Source: Elusimicrobiaceae bacterium (GTDB lineage Bacteria; Elusimicrobiota; Elusimicrobia; Elusimicrobiales; Elusimicrobiaceae). From it: a stretch of DNA of 64,000 bases. A program made the translations under genes and the position numbers. Positions 45,648 to 55,131 of this stretch are shown here, piece by piece. The stretch is from contig JAFZUQ010000004.1 of assembly GCA_017618215.1 (NCBI GenBank), forward strand, positions 1-64,000, in the 5' to 3' direction. The notes under the pieces were generated by a model, which saw only the letters and a program-made list of their open reading frames with translations, was not told where the DNA came from and ran no database searches. Positions within the stretch are counted from its first letter, which is position 1. Each line of letters begins with the position of its first letter.

Positions 45648-45873
45648 CTGCTTTTTCGTCAAAAGGCTCAAGCACTAAATTACCTGCTTTGTTTTTTAAT
45701 TCTTCCACTTTAAACTTAACTTCTTTTAATTTACCGGAAAGTTCTTGGGTTAATATAGAGCCTTCCTCAAAAAGTTTTGCGGCCTCATCTAAGTTTAAAG
45801 TAGGATTTTCCAAAGAAGAAACGATTTCTTCCAAACGGTTTAATTTATCTTCAAAAGATTTTTCTTTTTTCAT
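45634..45873 (-). CDS. xseB: Exodeoxyribonuclease VII small subunit
   Basis: This 79-aa protein has the typical FEDKLNRLEEIVSSLENPTLNLDEAAKLFEEG pattern in pieces and a helical hairpin. It overlaps xseA by 4 bp, the usual arrangement. Confidence 0.93.
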   Translation of the reverse strand: MKKEKSFEDKLNRLEEIVSSLENPTLNLDEAAKLFEEGSILTQELSGKLKEVKFKVEELKNKAGNLVLEPFDEKADETK

Positions 45874-47060
45874 ATAGTTTTTACCTCAAAAGTTGAAAGT
45901 TCGGTTTGCACTTTCAGATGTTCGCCGGTAATAGATTGTTTAACAATTTGCCCGTCACTTACACGCCTAACTATTGCATAACCGCGCTTTAAAACACCTT
46001 GTGGGCTCAAAGTAAAAAGTACATTTTTTAAAAGCTCCAAACTGTGTTCTTTTTTGTTTAATAAATTACTAAAATTAGTAGATAATTTTTCCCATAAATC
46101 ATCAAGTTCCTGAATTTTCGGTAACAAAATTGTCGCCGGTTCTTTAAATATTTTACTTTTTATGACTACATTTAGACGCGTCTGCAAATTAGTATATTTT
46201 GCATCTAAAGATACTGCTAAAAGCCTTTTCAAATTATCCAAATGTTTTAGCATGTCTTGCGCATTTTGCACCACAAGTTCAGCAGCGGCTGAAGGCGTTG
46301 GTGCACGCAAACTAGCAGCGAAATCTGTCAAAGTAAAATCAGTTTCATGCCCCACGCAAGAAATAACAGGTATTTTACTTTTGACAACTGCGCGGACGAC
46401 TTCCTCCTCATTAAAACACCATAAATCTTCAATACTTCCGCCGCCGCGCCCAAGTAAAATTACATCGGGTTTAGGGGTAATTTTATTTAAATCTTTTAAC
46501 GCTTGAACAATATTTTCTTTCGCACCGTCACCTTGTACCAAAGACGGTGATAAAATAACTTGCACATGTTTTGCACGGCGGCTTAAAACAGATAAAATAT
46601 CCCTAATAGCCGCACCTGTGGGGGATGTTATTACCCCGATAACGGACGGGAATTTCGGTAAAGGCAATTTGTTTTCCGTGTCAAATAAACCTTCTTCGGT
46701 TAATTTCGCTTTTAAAGCTTCAAAGCGTGCATATAAATCGCCGATGGTTTTTACTTCCACAGAACGTACAATTATCTGGTAGCGCCCTGCTTTTATATAA
46801 CAAGAAATATCACCGTGCACGCAAACTTTATCGCCTTCCTTTAATTTAATTCCTCGTGCATAACCTTTAAATAAAACTGCGCTTATTAAAGCGTTTTCAT
46901 CCTTTAAATCAAAATAAATATGGCCGCTGGTGGCTGTTTTTAAATTGGAAATTTCCCCCTCCACTTTTACATTGGCAAGCACGCCCTCAAGCATTTCTTT
47001 AATTATGCCGGAAATTTCGCAAACGGAAAATATTTTATTTTCGTCAAAAATAATGCTCAT
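45870..47060 (-). CDS. xseA: Exodeoxyribonuclease VII large subunit
   Basis: This 396-aa catalytic subunit degrades single-stranded DNA to oligonucleotides. It has an OB-fold N-domain (VKVEGEISNLK, SGHIYFDLKDE), the core GVITSPTGAAIRDI and RGGGSIEDLW, and the catalytic VGHETDFTL. A coiled-coil follows. Confidence 0.96.
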   Translation of the reverse strand: MSIIFDENKIFSVCEISGIIKEMLEGVLANVKVEGEISNLKTATSGHIYFDLKDENALISAVLFKGYARGIKLKEGDKVCVHGDISCYIKAGRYQIIVRSVEVKTIGDLYARFEALKAKLTEEGLFDTENKLPLPKFPSVIGVITSPTGAAIRDILSVLSRRAKHVQVILSPSLVQGDGAKENIVQALKDLNKITPKPDVILLGRGGGSIEDLWCFNEEEVVRAVVKSKIPVISCVGHETDFTLTDFAASLRAPTPSAAAELVVQNAQDMLKHLDNLKRLLAVSLDAKYTNLQTRLNVVIKSKIFKEPATILLPKIQELDDLWEKLSTNFSNLLNKKEHSLELLKNVLFTLSPQGVLKRGYAIVRRVSDGQIVKQSITGEHLKVQTELSTFEVKTI

Positions 47061-48325
47061 TTCTTTTTAAGTGCCGCTTGGCGTTCCTTGATAGTTTTTT
47101 CTTTACCCATCTCGGTAGGTTTATAAAACTTTTTTGGATTTGGCATATATTCCTGCTTTACATAGTGGTTTGGGAAATCATGCGCATATTTATAACCCTC
47201 ATTTTTCATACCGCTTTGTAAGTGTTTCGGTACATCACGGCGCGGGCCGTTATTTACTTCCTCTAAAGCACCATCTATCGCTAGATAAGAAGCATTGGAC
47301 TTAGGTGCACAAGCAACATAAATAGCCGCCTCCGCTAATGGTATGCGGACTTCGGGCATACCCAAAACTTCGGCGCTTTTAAAGGCAGCTTCCGCAACAA
47401 CTAAAGCGGTAGGTTCGGCTAGCCCTACATCTTCTGCCGCACAAATTAAAATACGGCGTGCAATAAAACGTGGATCCTCTCCGCTTGCCAACATGCGCGC
47501 GAGCCAATAAACCGCGGCATCAGGATCAGAACCGCGCATAGATTTAATGAAGGCTGAAATAATATCATAATGCGAATCGCCTTTTTTATCATAATTTAAA
47601 TGACGCATTTGTATACACTCTTTGGCAATTTCAAGCGTAATTTCTTTTTTGTCACCGTTATAAGGGGTTGTAATTAAAGCAAGTTCCACCGCATTTAAAA
47701 AGCGGCGCGCGTCCCCGTTTGCTTGCGTTATTAAATAATCAGCGGCATCAGGTGTGGTAGTAAAATTTTGTAAAGCCTCAGCATTTTTTAAAATTTTGCT
47801 TAAATCTTTCGGCTTCAGCGGTTTAAATTCAAAGACGGAAAAACGAGAAAGCAAAGCATTATTAATATAAAAATAAGGGTTTTCGGTTGTTAAACCGATT
47901 AGAATAATTTGTCCACTTTCCACTGATGGCAAAAGAACATCTTGTTGGGTCTTATTAAAATGATGTATCTCATCCAAAATTACCAAAGTGCGGGAAGAAC
48001 TTTGGTTTTCTTGCCTGTATTTAGCCTCAGTCAAGACTTGTTTTAATTCCGCTACACCGACAGCCGCAGCATTAAGTTCAAAAACTTTTGCTTTTGTCTG
48101 TTTTGCAATAAACCTTGCAAGCCCGGTTTTACCAACACCCGGCGGCCCGAAAAAAACAGCAGATGTAACCTTATCGGCTTCAATCAAACGCCTAAGCATT
48201 TTACCTTTGCCCAAAATATCTTGCTGGCCGGCAAAATCATCTAATTTCTGCGGTGCCATTTTAGCAGCAAGCGGCATGCTTTGGGCTTTAAACTCTTCTT
48301 GTTCTTTGGTAAAGAAATCTTCCAT
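47057..48325 (-). CDS. rarA: Replication-associated recombination AAA ATPase RarA
   Basis: This 422-aa protein has Walker A GPPGVGKT (about 60-67), Walker B LVILDEIHHF (about 112-121), sensor TTENPYF and a C-terminal tetramerisation domain with GSDPDAAVYWLARML. Family members act at stalled forks. It overlaps xseA by 4 bp. Full family length. Confidence 0.96.
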   Translation of the reverse strand: MEDFFTKEQEEFKAQSMPLAAKMAPQKLDDFAGQQDILGKGKMLRRLIEADKVTSAVFFGPPGVGKTGLARFIAKQTKAKVFELNAAAVGVAELKQVLTEAKYRQENQSSSRTLVILDEIHHFNKTQQDVLLPSVESGQIILIGLTTENPYFYINNALLSRFSVFEFKPLKPKDLSKILKNAEALQNFTTTPDAADYLITQANGDARRFLNAVELALITTPYNGDKKEITLEIAKECIQMRHLNYDKKGDSHYDIISAFIKSMRGSDPDAAVYWLARMLASGEDPRFIARRILICAAEDVGLAEPTALVVAEAAFKSAEVLGMPEVRIPLAEAAIYVACAPKSNASYLAIDGALEEVNNGPRRDVPKHLQSGMKNEGYKYAHDFPNHYVKQEYMPNPKKFYKPTEMGKEKTIKERQAALKKK

Positions 48326-48331
48326 AGGGCC

Positions 48332-48628
48332 TCAAGGATTTTTTAAGAAATTTTCAAGACGTTTTAGAGTTTCATCCAAACGTTTTTCGTCTACTTTTTG
48401 GGCGGCTTTTTCAAAGTGTTTAATTCTATATAACTGCATAGCGTAATCTAAAAGCAGGTAACCGAACAACTGAATACTGCTCAAAATTTTCTTTTCGCTG
48501 GATATTTCTTCCAGTTCAACTTCAAGTTTATCAATGATATCTTGCAGTTCTCCGTCTGTTAAGTCTTCTACAGGAACTTCACCGAATTTAATCCTTCTTA
48601 GTACTATATCACGCTTATCAGTTTTCAT
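48332..48628 (-). CDS. Small helical protein, unknown
   Basis: This 98-aa acidic helical protein has no signal peptide; an internal helix (LFGYLLLDYAMQLYRI) is amphipathic. It overlaps the next small gene by 4 bp and sits between it and rarA. Not recognised; a ZapA-like partner role is possible by position only. Confidence 0.55.
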   Translation of the reverse strand: MKTDKRDIVLRRIKFGEVPVEDLTDGELQDIIDKLEVELEEISSEKKILSSIQLFGYLLLDYAMQLYRIKHFEKAAQKVDEKRLDETLKRLENFLKNP

Positions 48629-48900
48629 TTATCAATTTTTGGTGTTGCAACTTGTGCCTCTATACGCATTATTTCCTTATCAATCTTTAGATACAACCTT
48701 TTCAACAAAATGGTGGTAACCTCTTTCCATTCCATTAAAGCATTAACTGTTTCCTGTGTGCTTTTATTTACGCGATTTTCAGATTCAAGCAATTTAATTC
48801 TGGCTGAAAGGGCAAGTATCTCCTTCTCCTTTTCCTGCATACGTGCAAGGAGCTGGTCCACCAAAAGCTCAAGTTTTTTGTACTTATCCCTACTATCCAT
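48625..48900 (-). CDS. Small coiled-coil protein (ZapB-like?)
   Basis: This 91-aa protein is almost all coiled-coil (heptads in LELLVDQLLARMQEKEKEIL). It begins 2 bp after pheT ends. In many bacteria pheT is followed by small division genes of the zapB/zapA kind, so that role is suggested by position, not by sequence identity. Confidence 0.55.
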   Translation of the reverse strand: MDSRDKYKKLELLVDQLLARMQEKEKEILALSARIKLLESENRVNKSTQETVNALMEWKEVTTILLKRLYLKIDKEIMRIEAQVATPKIDK

Positions 48901-48901
48901 T

Positions 48902-51271
48902 TTACCTTAATGTCGCGCCAAAAGAATTTTGCAAAGTCTTAAAGATATTATCTACATGACCGTTAACTTCTTTATCGGTCAAAGTTTTCTCCTGTGCGGA
49001 AAATTCAAAACGTAAAGTTAAGCTTTTTTTACCTTCCGGTAAGTTTTTGCCTTCGTATAAGTCAATTAAATTGATTTTTGCAGGCGTATCCTTCAAAGCG
49101 CTCAAAATATCTGAGTATTGTGTTTTTTCATCTATAATAAAAGACAAATCACGCCATGCACTTGGCAAGTTAGGAACATCTTTTGCCTTCTTAAATTCAG
49201 CAGCTGAAAATTGTTTTTCCAAATTTTTAACGCTAAACTCAAAAGCATATACTTGCTGTTTTAAATCATACTTTTTTAAAGTTAATGGGTGCAATTCACC
49301 AAAATAACCTATAACTTTTTTGTCAACAATAATTTCCATGCAAATTTTGGGATGCATATATTTGGGGGCTTGTTTTGCAGATTGCAAAGTATAAGTAAAA
49401 TCCCCCAAAAGTTTAGTTATAATACCTTTTAATCCGTAAAAACCAACTTGGCATTGGGGGCTTAAAAAGAATTTTTCACGAGGGGTTTTCCCTGTCATTA
49501 CACCGGCTAGACTAAACCCTTCAGCTGGATAACCTTTTTGCAAGGAGAAAGTTTTATCATATTCAAACAAGCACAAATCATTATTTGAAAATCTTTGGTT
49601 ATATTCTAAATTTTTCAACAAACTTGCAAGTAGTGACGGGCGCAAATACTCAAGGCCTTCGGCTAAAGGATTGGCAATTTCCGGCACTTGTGCGGTAGTG
49701 TAGCCAAAATTTTCCACATCTTTTTTGGAAGTAAGTGCAATATTTTTGCACTCAAAAAAACCAAGGCCGACTAATGTCTGAGAAAACTTTTCACCTATAT
49801 CAATAGTTTTGGGGTGTTCGGCAAAATACAAAGTTGCATGCGTTGAAGTTATTTGCGGTGCCAAATTTTCAAGCCCATAGTAACGGGCAAGTTCCTCGGC
49901 AATATCCCAACGATGTTTTAAATCGCGCCTGTAAGAATTGGCTTTAAAAGTCCACTTCTCATCGATAGTTAAAGTTCCCAAACTGCGTAAAATTTGTTCA
50001 GCCTTTTCTTGCAGAATTTTCATACCCAAAATATCTTCAATTTGTTTTAAAGTAAAAGTTACTTCAGGTGTTTCAATTTTTTGCGGATAAACATCGTTTA
50101 TCTCACTTGGTTTACCGCCGCAAATTTCAAGTATCAAAGCAGTTGCGGCTTGCATGGCAAGGGCAGGCCCGTTAATATCAAGCCCGCGTTCAAACCTTTG
50201 TGAAGATTCTGAACTTAAACCCAATTTTTTTGAAGTTTTATTTATGCAAACCGGGTTAAAATTAGCAGCTTCAAGGAAAATATCTTTAGTGGTATCCAAA
50301 ATACTGTCATGCTTGCCACCCAAAATACCGGCAAGGCACAAAGGCTTTCTATCGTCACAAATTACAAGCATTTGCGGGGTTAAAGTGCGTTCAATATCGT
50401 CAAGGCCCAAAAACTTTTCCCCTTCTTCGGCAAAGCGGACATTTATTTTGCCGTCTTCAATATGGCTTAAATCAAAAGCGTGCAAAGGCTGCCCAAGTTC
50501 AAACATAACATAATTTGTAATATCAACCAAAGCACTTTTAGGGTTTACACCAAGTGCAAGTAATCTGTCTTGCAACCATTGCGGGGAAGGAACATTTTTG
50601 ACATCCTTGATAATACGCCCCATATATCTTTGGCAACCGTCTGCGCCACAGGATAAATTAATTTCTAAACTTTTACCTTTGCCGTTAACTGCTTTGTAGG
50701 TTTTGTTTTTAAGCGGCAAATTAAGCAAAGTGGAAAGTTCACGTGCAATACCCAAAATACTCATTAAATCAGGGCGATTAGGAGTAAGTTCAAGGTCAAA
50801 AATATAATCGGCTTCACCGCCGTATAGTTGTTTAATATCAGCACCTACTTGTACGGAATTATCCAAAACTAAAATACCTTTTTGACGTGTACTTGCAAGG
50901 CCAAGTTCATCAGCGGAACAAAGCATTCCCTCAGAACTAACACCGCGGATAACAGCCGGTTTCAAAACAATTTTTCCAAGACGTGAGCCGACTTTAGCAA
51001 GCGGCACAATTTGACCGACTGCTATATTTTGCGCACCACAAACAACGCGCTGCGGACCGTCTTTAGTCATCAAATCTACCAAATGCAAATGGTCTGAATT
51101 CGGATGATTTTCGATACGCTCGATTTTTGCGGCGTAAACGCCATCAAAATCAGCGCCGGTTTTTTTAAGGTCTGCCACTTCCATACCCAAGGAGGTAAAA
51201 TGTTTAGTCAACTCCTCCGGGGTTAAATTAATATCAATAAAATCTTTAAGCCAAGAATATAAAAGTTTCAT
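48902..51271 (-). CDS. pheT: Phenylalanyl-tRNA synthetase beta subunit
   Basis: This 789-aa subunit has a tRNA-binding EMAP/OB domain (about 40-150; HPNSDHLHLV), B3/B4 editing (about 205-370), B5 (about 400-470), the catalytic-like core and a C-terminal ferredoxin-fold anticodon domain. Full bacterial length. It begins directly after pheS ends. Confidence 0.97.
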   Translation of the reverse strand: MKLLYSWLKDFIDINLTPEELTKHFTSLGMEVADLKKTGADFDGVYAAKIERIENHPNSDHLHLVDLMTKDGPQRVVCGAQNIAVGQIVPLAKVGSRLGKIVLKPAVIRGVSSEGMLCSADELGLASTRQKGILVLDNSVQVGADIKQLYGGEADYIFDLELTPNRPDLMSILGIARELSTLLNLPLKNKTYKAVNGKGKSLEINLSCGADGCQRYMGRIIKDVKNVPSPQWLQDRLLALGVNPKSALVDITNYVMFELGQPLHAFDLSHIEDGKINVRFAEEGEKFLGLDDIERTLTPQMLVICDDRKPLCLAGILGGKHDSILDTTKDIFLEAANFNPVCINKTSKKLGLSSESSQRFERGLDINGPALAMQAATALILEICGGKPSEINDVYPQKIETPEVTFTLKQIEDILGMKILQEKAEQILRSLGTLTIDEKWTFKANSYRRDLKHRWDIAEELARYYGLENLAPQITSTHATLYFAEHPKTIDIGEKFSQTLVGLGFFECKNIALTSKKDVENFGYTTAQVPEIANPLAEGLEYLRPSLLASLLKNLEYNQRFSNNDLCLFEYDKTFSLQKGYPAEGFSLAGVMTGKTPREKFFLSPQCQVGFYGLKGIITKLLGDFTYTLQSAKQAPKYMHPKICMEIIVDKKVIGYFGELHPLTLKKYDLKQQVYAFEFSVKNLEKQFSAAEFKKAKDVPNLPSAWRDLSFIIDEKTQYSDILSALKDTPAKINLIDLYEGKNLPEGKKSLTLRFEFSAQEKTLTDKEVNGHVDNIFKTLQNSFGATLR

Positions 51272-52324
51272 TTAAAATTGCTCCAAAATTCTAATATCGT
51301 TCTCGTAAAATGCACGAATGTCTTTAATGTTTAAACTAAACATAGCCAGACGTTCAACACCCATACCGAAGGCATAGCCACTATAAACTTCAGGATCAAT
51401 ACCGCAGTTTTTTAATACGTTCGGGTGCACAACACCGGCCCCGAGCATTTCCTTCCAACCGCTGCCGCGGCAGACGGGGCAATTGGCATCTTTACCTTCA
51501 CAAAACACACATTTGACATCAACTTCTACACTGGGTTCTGTAAACGGGAAGAAAGAAGAACGGAATCTAACTTCCGCTTTTTGCCCAAATAAACCGCGCA
51601 TAAAAACAGTTAAATCGCGCTTTAAATCTGCAAGGGAAACATTTTTATCCACATACAAACCTTCAATTTGGTTAAAGACGGGGTAATGAGTTGCGTCAAT
51701 AGCGTCTTTCCTAAACACTCTGCCGGGTGCCATAATACGAATTGGCGGTTTTTGTTTTTGCATAGTGCGGATTTGCACACCGGATGTATGTGTTCTTAAA
51801 ACAAAATCTTTGCGCGTAGTATTTTTGATAAAAAATGTGTCCTGCATATCGCGCGCAGGGTGATTTTTGGGGATATTTAAAGCATCGAAATTATGCAATT
51901 CATCCTCAATAAGAGGGCCTTCCGCCCACACGAAACCGAGGCGGGACAAAATGTCTGTCATCCTCTTTTGCGCTATAGCAAGCGGATGCCTTTTGCCTTG
52001 ATTAAAAGGAAAAGCAGGCAAAGTTAAATCAATTTTAGTTTTATTTAAATTTTCATTGATTTCCTTTAAAGAAAGTTCGGCGAGTTTCGCTTCGAAAGCA
52101 GTGGTTAAAGATTGTTTTAAGGCATTGCTTTTGGGGCCAAACAACTTTTTATCTTCTAAAGAAAGGTCCTTTAAATTTTTAAGGAGTTCAGTTAAAGCGC
52201 CCTTCCTGCCAAGGGCGGAAATTTGCAAGTCTTGCAATTCTTTTGTATTCTGGCAAGATTGCAGTTTGGAGTTAATTGATGTTTCAATTTCTGAAAGTTT
52301 TGTTAAAAGTTCGTTAATTGTCAT
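51272..52324 (-). CDS. pheS: Phenylalanyl-tRNA synthetase alpha subunit
   Basis: This 350-aa catalytic subunit has a coiled-coil arm (about 1-85), motif 2 (GRVFRKDAIDATHYPVF) and motif 3 (GFAMGVERLAM equivalent: YAFGMGVERLAMF). A Cys set CVFC...CPVCRGSGW may bind zinc, as in many bacterial PheS. ATG 52324 was chosen; the ATG six codons upstream is less like the family. No ribosome site: TATAAT ends 6 nt before the ATG. Confidence 0.96.
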   Translation of the reverse strand: MTINELLTKLSEIETSINSKLQSCQNTKELQDLQISALGRKGALTELLKNLKDLSLEDKKLFGPKSNALKQSLTTAFEAKLAELSLKEINENLNKTKIDLTLPAFPFNQGKRHPLAIAQKRMTDILSRLGFVWAEGPLIEDELHNFDALNIPKNHPARDMQDTFFIKNTTRKDFVLRTHTSGVQIRTMQKQKPPIRIMAPGRVFRKDAIDATHYPVFNQIEGLYVDKNVSLADLKRDLTVFMRGLFGQKAEVRFRSSFFPFTEPSVEVDVKCVFCEGKDANCPVCRGSGWKEMLGAGVVHPNVLKNCGIDPEVYSGYAFGMGVERLAMFSLNIKDIRAFYENDIRILEQF

Positions 52325-52330
52325 ATATAT

Positions 52331-52336
52331 ATTATA
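52331..52336 (-). promoter_or_regulatory. -10 box 6 nt before the pheS ATG
   Basis: The minus strand reads TATAAT, six bases (ATATAT), then ATG. The -35 region is weak. A leaderless pheST transcript is implied. Confidence 0.4.
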
Positions 52337-52358
52337 CAACATTACGCGCGTATAGAGA

Positions 52359-52401
52359 AAAATACCCCTTTTTTCGTTATAAACAGAAAGAGGGGTATTT
52401 T
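52359..52401 (-). terminator. Terminator of the ispA-dxs-LOG operon
   Basis: AAAATACCCCT pairs with AGGGGTATTTT around an A/T-rich loop. On the minus strand it lies about 40 nt after the LOG stop and about 35 nt before pheS. Symmetric arms allow use on both strands. Confidence 0.75.
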
Positions 52402-52439
52402 AAATACAGTTGAATAAAGATTACAAAAACATTAGTCCG

Positions 52440-53252
52440 TCATTTCTTTTTTGCTTTTTTGTTTTTGTAAAACTTTTCAATTATGGCCCAGGCTTCCTCA
52501 GCACTATCTACCAAAACATATTTGTCTGTATGGGAAATAACACCATAACCTAATAGCGTATCGAATTTAAAAATACTGTTCCAAAATTCTTTACCGACCA
52601 AAACTATTGGTATTTCGGAATGTTTACCGGTCTGTACTAAAGTTAAAATTTCAAACATTTCATCAAAAGTTCCGTAACCGCCGGGGAAAACTACCACCGC
52701 TTCAGCATAAGTTACCAAATTCATCTTGCGAACAGCAAAATAATGGAAACAAAATGACAGATTTTCACTCAAATAAGGATTGGGATCCTGTTCATGCGGA
52801 AGGGTGATATTAAAACCGATACTTTTACCTCCGGCTTCCACCGCACCGCGGTTTGCCGCTTCCATGATACCGGGCCCACCACCTGTAATAATAGCAAGGC
52901 GTTTTTTACTCTTTTCAACTACTATACGGCCGAATTTACGGGCTTCATCATAATATTTTGAAAGTTTAAGCAATCCTTTTGCTTCTGCTAAGGCTTGTTT
53001 TAAGGAAACATTTTTAGGTTCTTGTTTCAATTTCCTTTCCAACTCTTTAACACGGGCCATAGAGGGTGCTTTTTCCTGAATACGCGCGCTTCCAAAACAA
53101 ACAACGCCGTCTTTTACATCACTGTTATGGAGCATATATTGCGGTTTAAGCATTTCAAGTAAAAGGCGAACAGGGCGAGCCACATCACTTTTCAGAAAAT
53201 TAAGGTCCTGATAGGCCTTAGTATAAGAATCATAAGGTAATTGTTTTTTCAT
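52440..53252 (-). CDS. LOG-family nucleotide phosphoribohydrolase
   Basis: This 270-aa protein has the LOG/lysine-decarboxylase-like signature: TGGGPGIMEAANRGA (about 120-134) and PGGYGTFDEMFE (about 189-200). Related enzymes split ribose-5-phosphate from nucleoside monophosphates. An N-terminal extension of about 60 residues with VVCFGSARI precedes the Rossmann core. It ends the ispA-dxs operon. Confidence 0.88.
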   Translation of the reverse strand: MKKQLPYDSYTKAYQDLNFLKSDVARPVRLLLEMLKPQYMLHNSDVKDGVVCFGSARIQEKAPSMARVKELERKLKQEPKNVSLKQALAEAKGLLKLSKYYDEARKFGRIVVEKSKKRLAIITGGGPGIMEAANRGAVEAGGKSIGFNITLPHEQDPNPYLSENLSFCFHYFAVRKMNLVTYAEAVVVFPGGYGTFDEMFEILTLVQTGKHSEIPIVLVGKEFWNSIFKFDTLLGYGVISHTDKYVLVDSAEEAWAIIEKFYKNKKAKKK

Positions 53253-53261
53253 AATAAACCT

Positions 53262-55124
53262 CTACTTTAATTTAAAATGTTTTTGAATTTTGGCAGCAAT
53301 TTTCGGTGCTGTTAAACCTATCTGGTCAAACAATTCCTTTTGCGTACCATGTTCAATAAATTCATCGGGGATACCAAGCCTTAAAAGGTTTGAATCCAAA
53401 TTTTCATCACTGACAAATTCCGCTACCGCGCTTCCAAAACCGCCAGCCAAAACATTATCTTCCAATGTCACAATATTGGGGCTGGTTTTGAGTGCATCTT
53501 TAATAATTTTTGTATCAAGCGGTTTTAAAAAACGCATATTTATAACACCGGCTTTAATGCCTTTATCTGCCAAAATTTTTGCGGCTTCAAGCCCGATATG
53601 TACGGTTTTGCCTATTGCTAAAATCGTCAAATTCTTGCCCTTTTCCAGCCAAACACCTTTGCCGATAGGAAGTGCTTTTAAAGTATCGTCCATTTTAACA
53701 CCCAAGCCGCTGCCGCGAGGGTAGCGCAGCATAAACGGGCAATTTGCTTCAAAAGCGGTTTTAACAAGATGCTGCAATTCATTTTCATCAGAAGGGGCTG
53801 CCATAATTAAATTGGGAATATTTCTAAATAGACTTAAATCAAAAACACCATGGTGCGTAGGGCCGTCTTCACCTACTAAACCGGCTCTGTCCAACGCAAA
53901 AACAACCGGTAGTTTTTGAAGGCAAATATCTTGCTGTATTTGGTCATAACATCTTTGGGAAAATGAAGAATATAAAGCGACTATCGGCTTCAAACCTTGC
54001 GAGGCAAGGCCGCCCGCAAAAGTTACTGCATGTTCTTCTGCAATACCTACATCATAAAACCTGCTTGGATATTTTTCCCTAAAAACACTTAGGCCCGTAC
54101 CTTCAGGCATAGCGGCAGTAATTGCTGTAATTTTATCATCTTTACTTGCCAGTTTATCAAGTGCTTGGGAAAATGCTTTTGTATAAGTAATTTTATCACT
54201 GGTGCCAATAGTTTCACCGGTATCCGGATCAAAAATACCAAGGCCATGGAATTTTGTGGGCTTTTCTTCCGCCGGCAAATAACCTTTCCCTTTTTTGGTA
54301 ACGATATGCAAAAATACAGGGCCTTGAATATCTTTAATTCTCTGTAGCATATCAACAACACCCAAAACATCATTACCATCAATAGGCCCAAAATATTTAA
54401 AGCCAAGTTCGGAAAATAATAATCCCGAAAATAAAATTGAGCGCGCACGTTTTGCAAGTTTAAGTGCATTATTTACAAATTCTATATTAGCATTTTCGGC
54501 CAACTTTTCTGCGCCGGATTCTGCTGCCTGTACATATTTCGCAGAAAGTAATTTTGTTAAAAAATTTCCTAAAGCACCAACCCGTTTTGAAATAAACATC
54601 TGGTTATCATTTAAAATAACGAGCAAATTAGATTTTAATTGCCCGGCATTTTGCAAAGCCTCATAAGTTAAACCGCCGGTCATGGAGCCATCTGCAATAA
54701 CTGCAACTACTTTATTATGTTCCTTTTTTTGGTCGCGTGCTGCTGCCATACCCAGTGCAGCGGAAAGTGCTGTTGAAGCATGCCCCGCACCAAAGGTATC
54801 ATATTCTGATTCATAAATTTTTAAGAAGCCGCTTAAACCGCCTTTTTTGCGAATGGTGTGAAAAACATCCTTTCTGCCTGTCAATAATTTATGTGCGTAT
54901 GTTTGATGGCCTGTATCAAAAACGAGCTTATCTGAAGGTGTATTAAAAACATAATGCAAAGCAACAATTAAATCCGTAGCACCCAAACTTGAGCCCAAAT
55001 GTCCGCCGTTTTTTGCGATAGTAGAAATAATTTGATGTCTTAACTCTTTACAAAGTTCAGGCAAAAGGTTTTTGTCTATTAAACGAAGTTGGGCCGGGGT
55101 ATTAATTTTATCTAAAATTTTCAT
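53262..55124 (-). CDS. dxs: 1-deoxy-D-xylulose-5-phosphate synthase
   Basis: This 620-aa thiamine-diphosphate enzyme makes DXP from pyruvate and glyceraldehyde-3-phosphate, the first step of the MEP isoprenoid route. It has GHQTYAHKLLTGR, the ThDP motif IADGSMTGG...LNDNQM and DRAGLVGEDGPTHHG. Full length. It follows ispA by 7 bp. Confidence 0.96.
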   Translation of the reverse strand: MKILDKINTPAQLRLIDKNLLPELCKELRHQIISTIAKNGGHLGSSLGATDLIVALHYVFNTPSDKLVFDTGHQTYAHKLLTGRKDVFHTIRKKGGLSGFLKIYESEYDTFGAGHASTALSAALGMAAARDQKKEHNKVVAVIADGSMTGGLTYEALQNAGQLKSNLLVILNDNQMFISKRVGALGNFLTKLLSAKYVQAAESGAEKLAENANIEFVNNALKLAKRARSILFSGLLFSELGFKYFGPIDGNDVLGVVDMLQRIKDIQGPVFLHIVTKKGKGYLPAEEKPTKFHGLGIFDPDTGETIGTSDKITYTKAFSQALDKLASKDDKITAITAAMPEGTGLSVFREKYPSRFYDVGIAEEHAVTFAGGLASQGLKPIVALYSSFSQRCYDQIQQDICLQKLPVVFALDRAGLVGEDGPTHHGVFDLSLFRNIPNLIMAAPSDENELQHLVKTAFEANCPFMLRYPRGSGLGVKMDDTLKALPIGKGVWLEKGKNLTILAIGKTVHIGLEAAKILADKGIKAGVINMRFLKPLDTKIIKDALKTSPNIVTLEDNVLAGGFGSAVAEFVSDENLDSNLLRLGIPDEFIEHGTQKELFDQIGLTAPKIAAKIQKHFKLK

Positions 55125-55131
55125 ATAACCT

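Noticed and set aside
54089-54469. 126-aa minus-strand ORF within dxs
   Set aside because: It lies in another frame of a conserved, intact gene and shows no family features.
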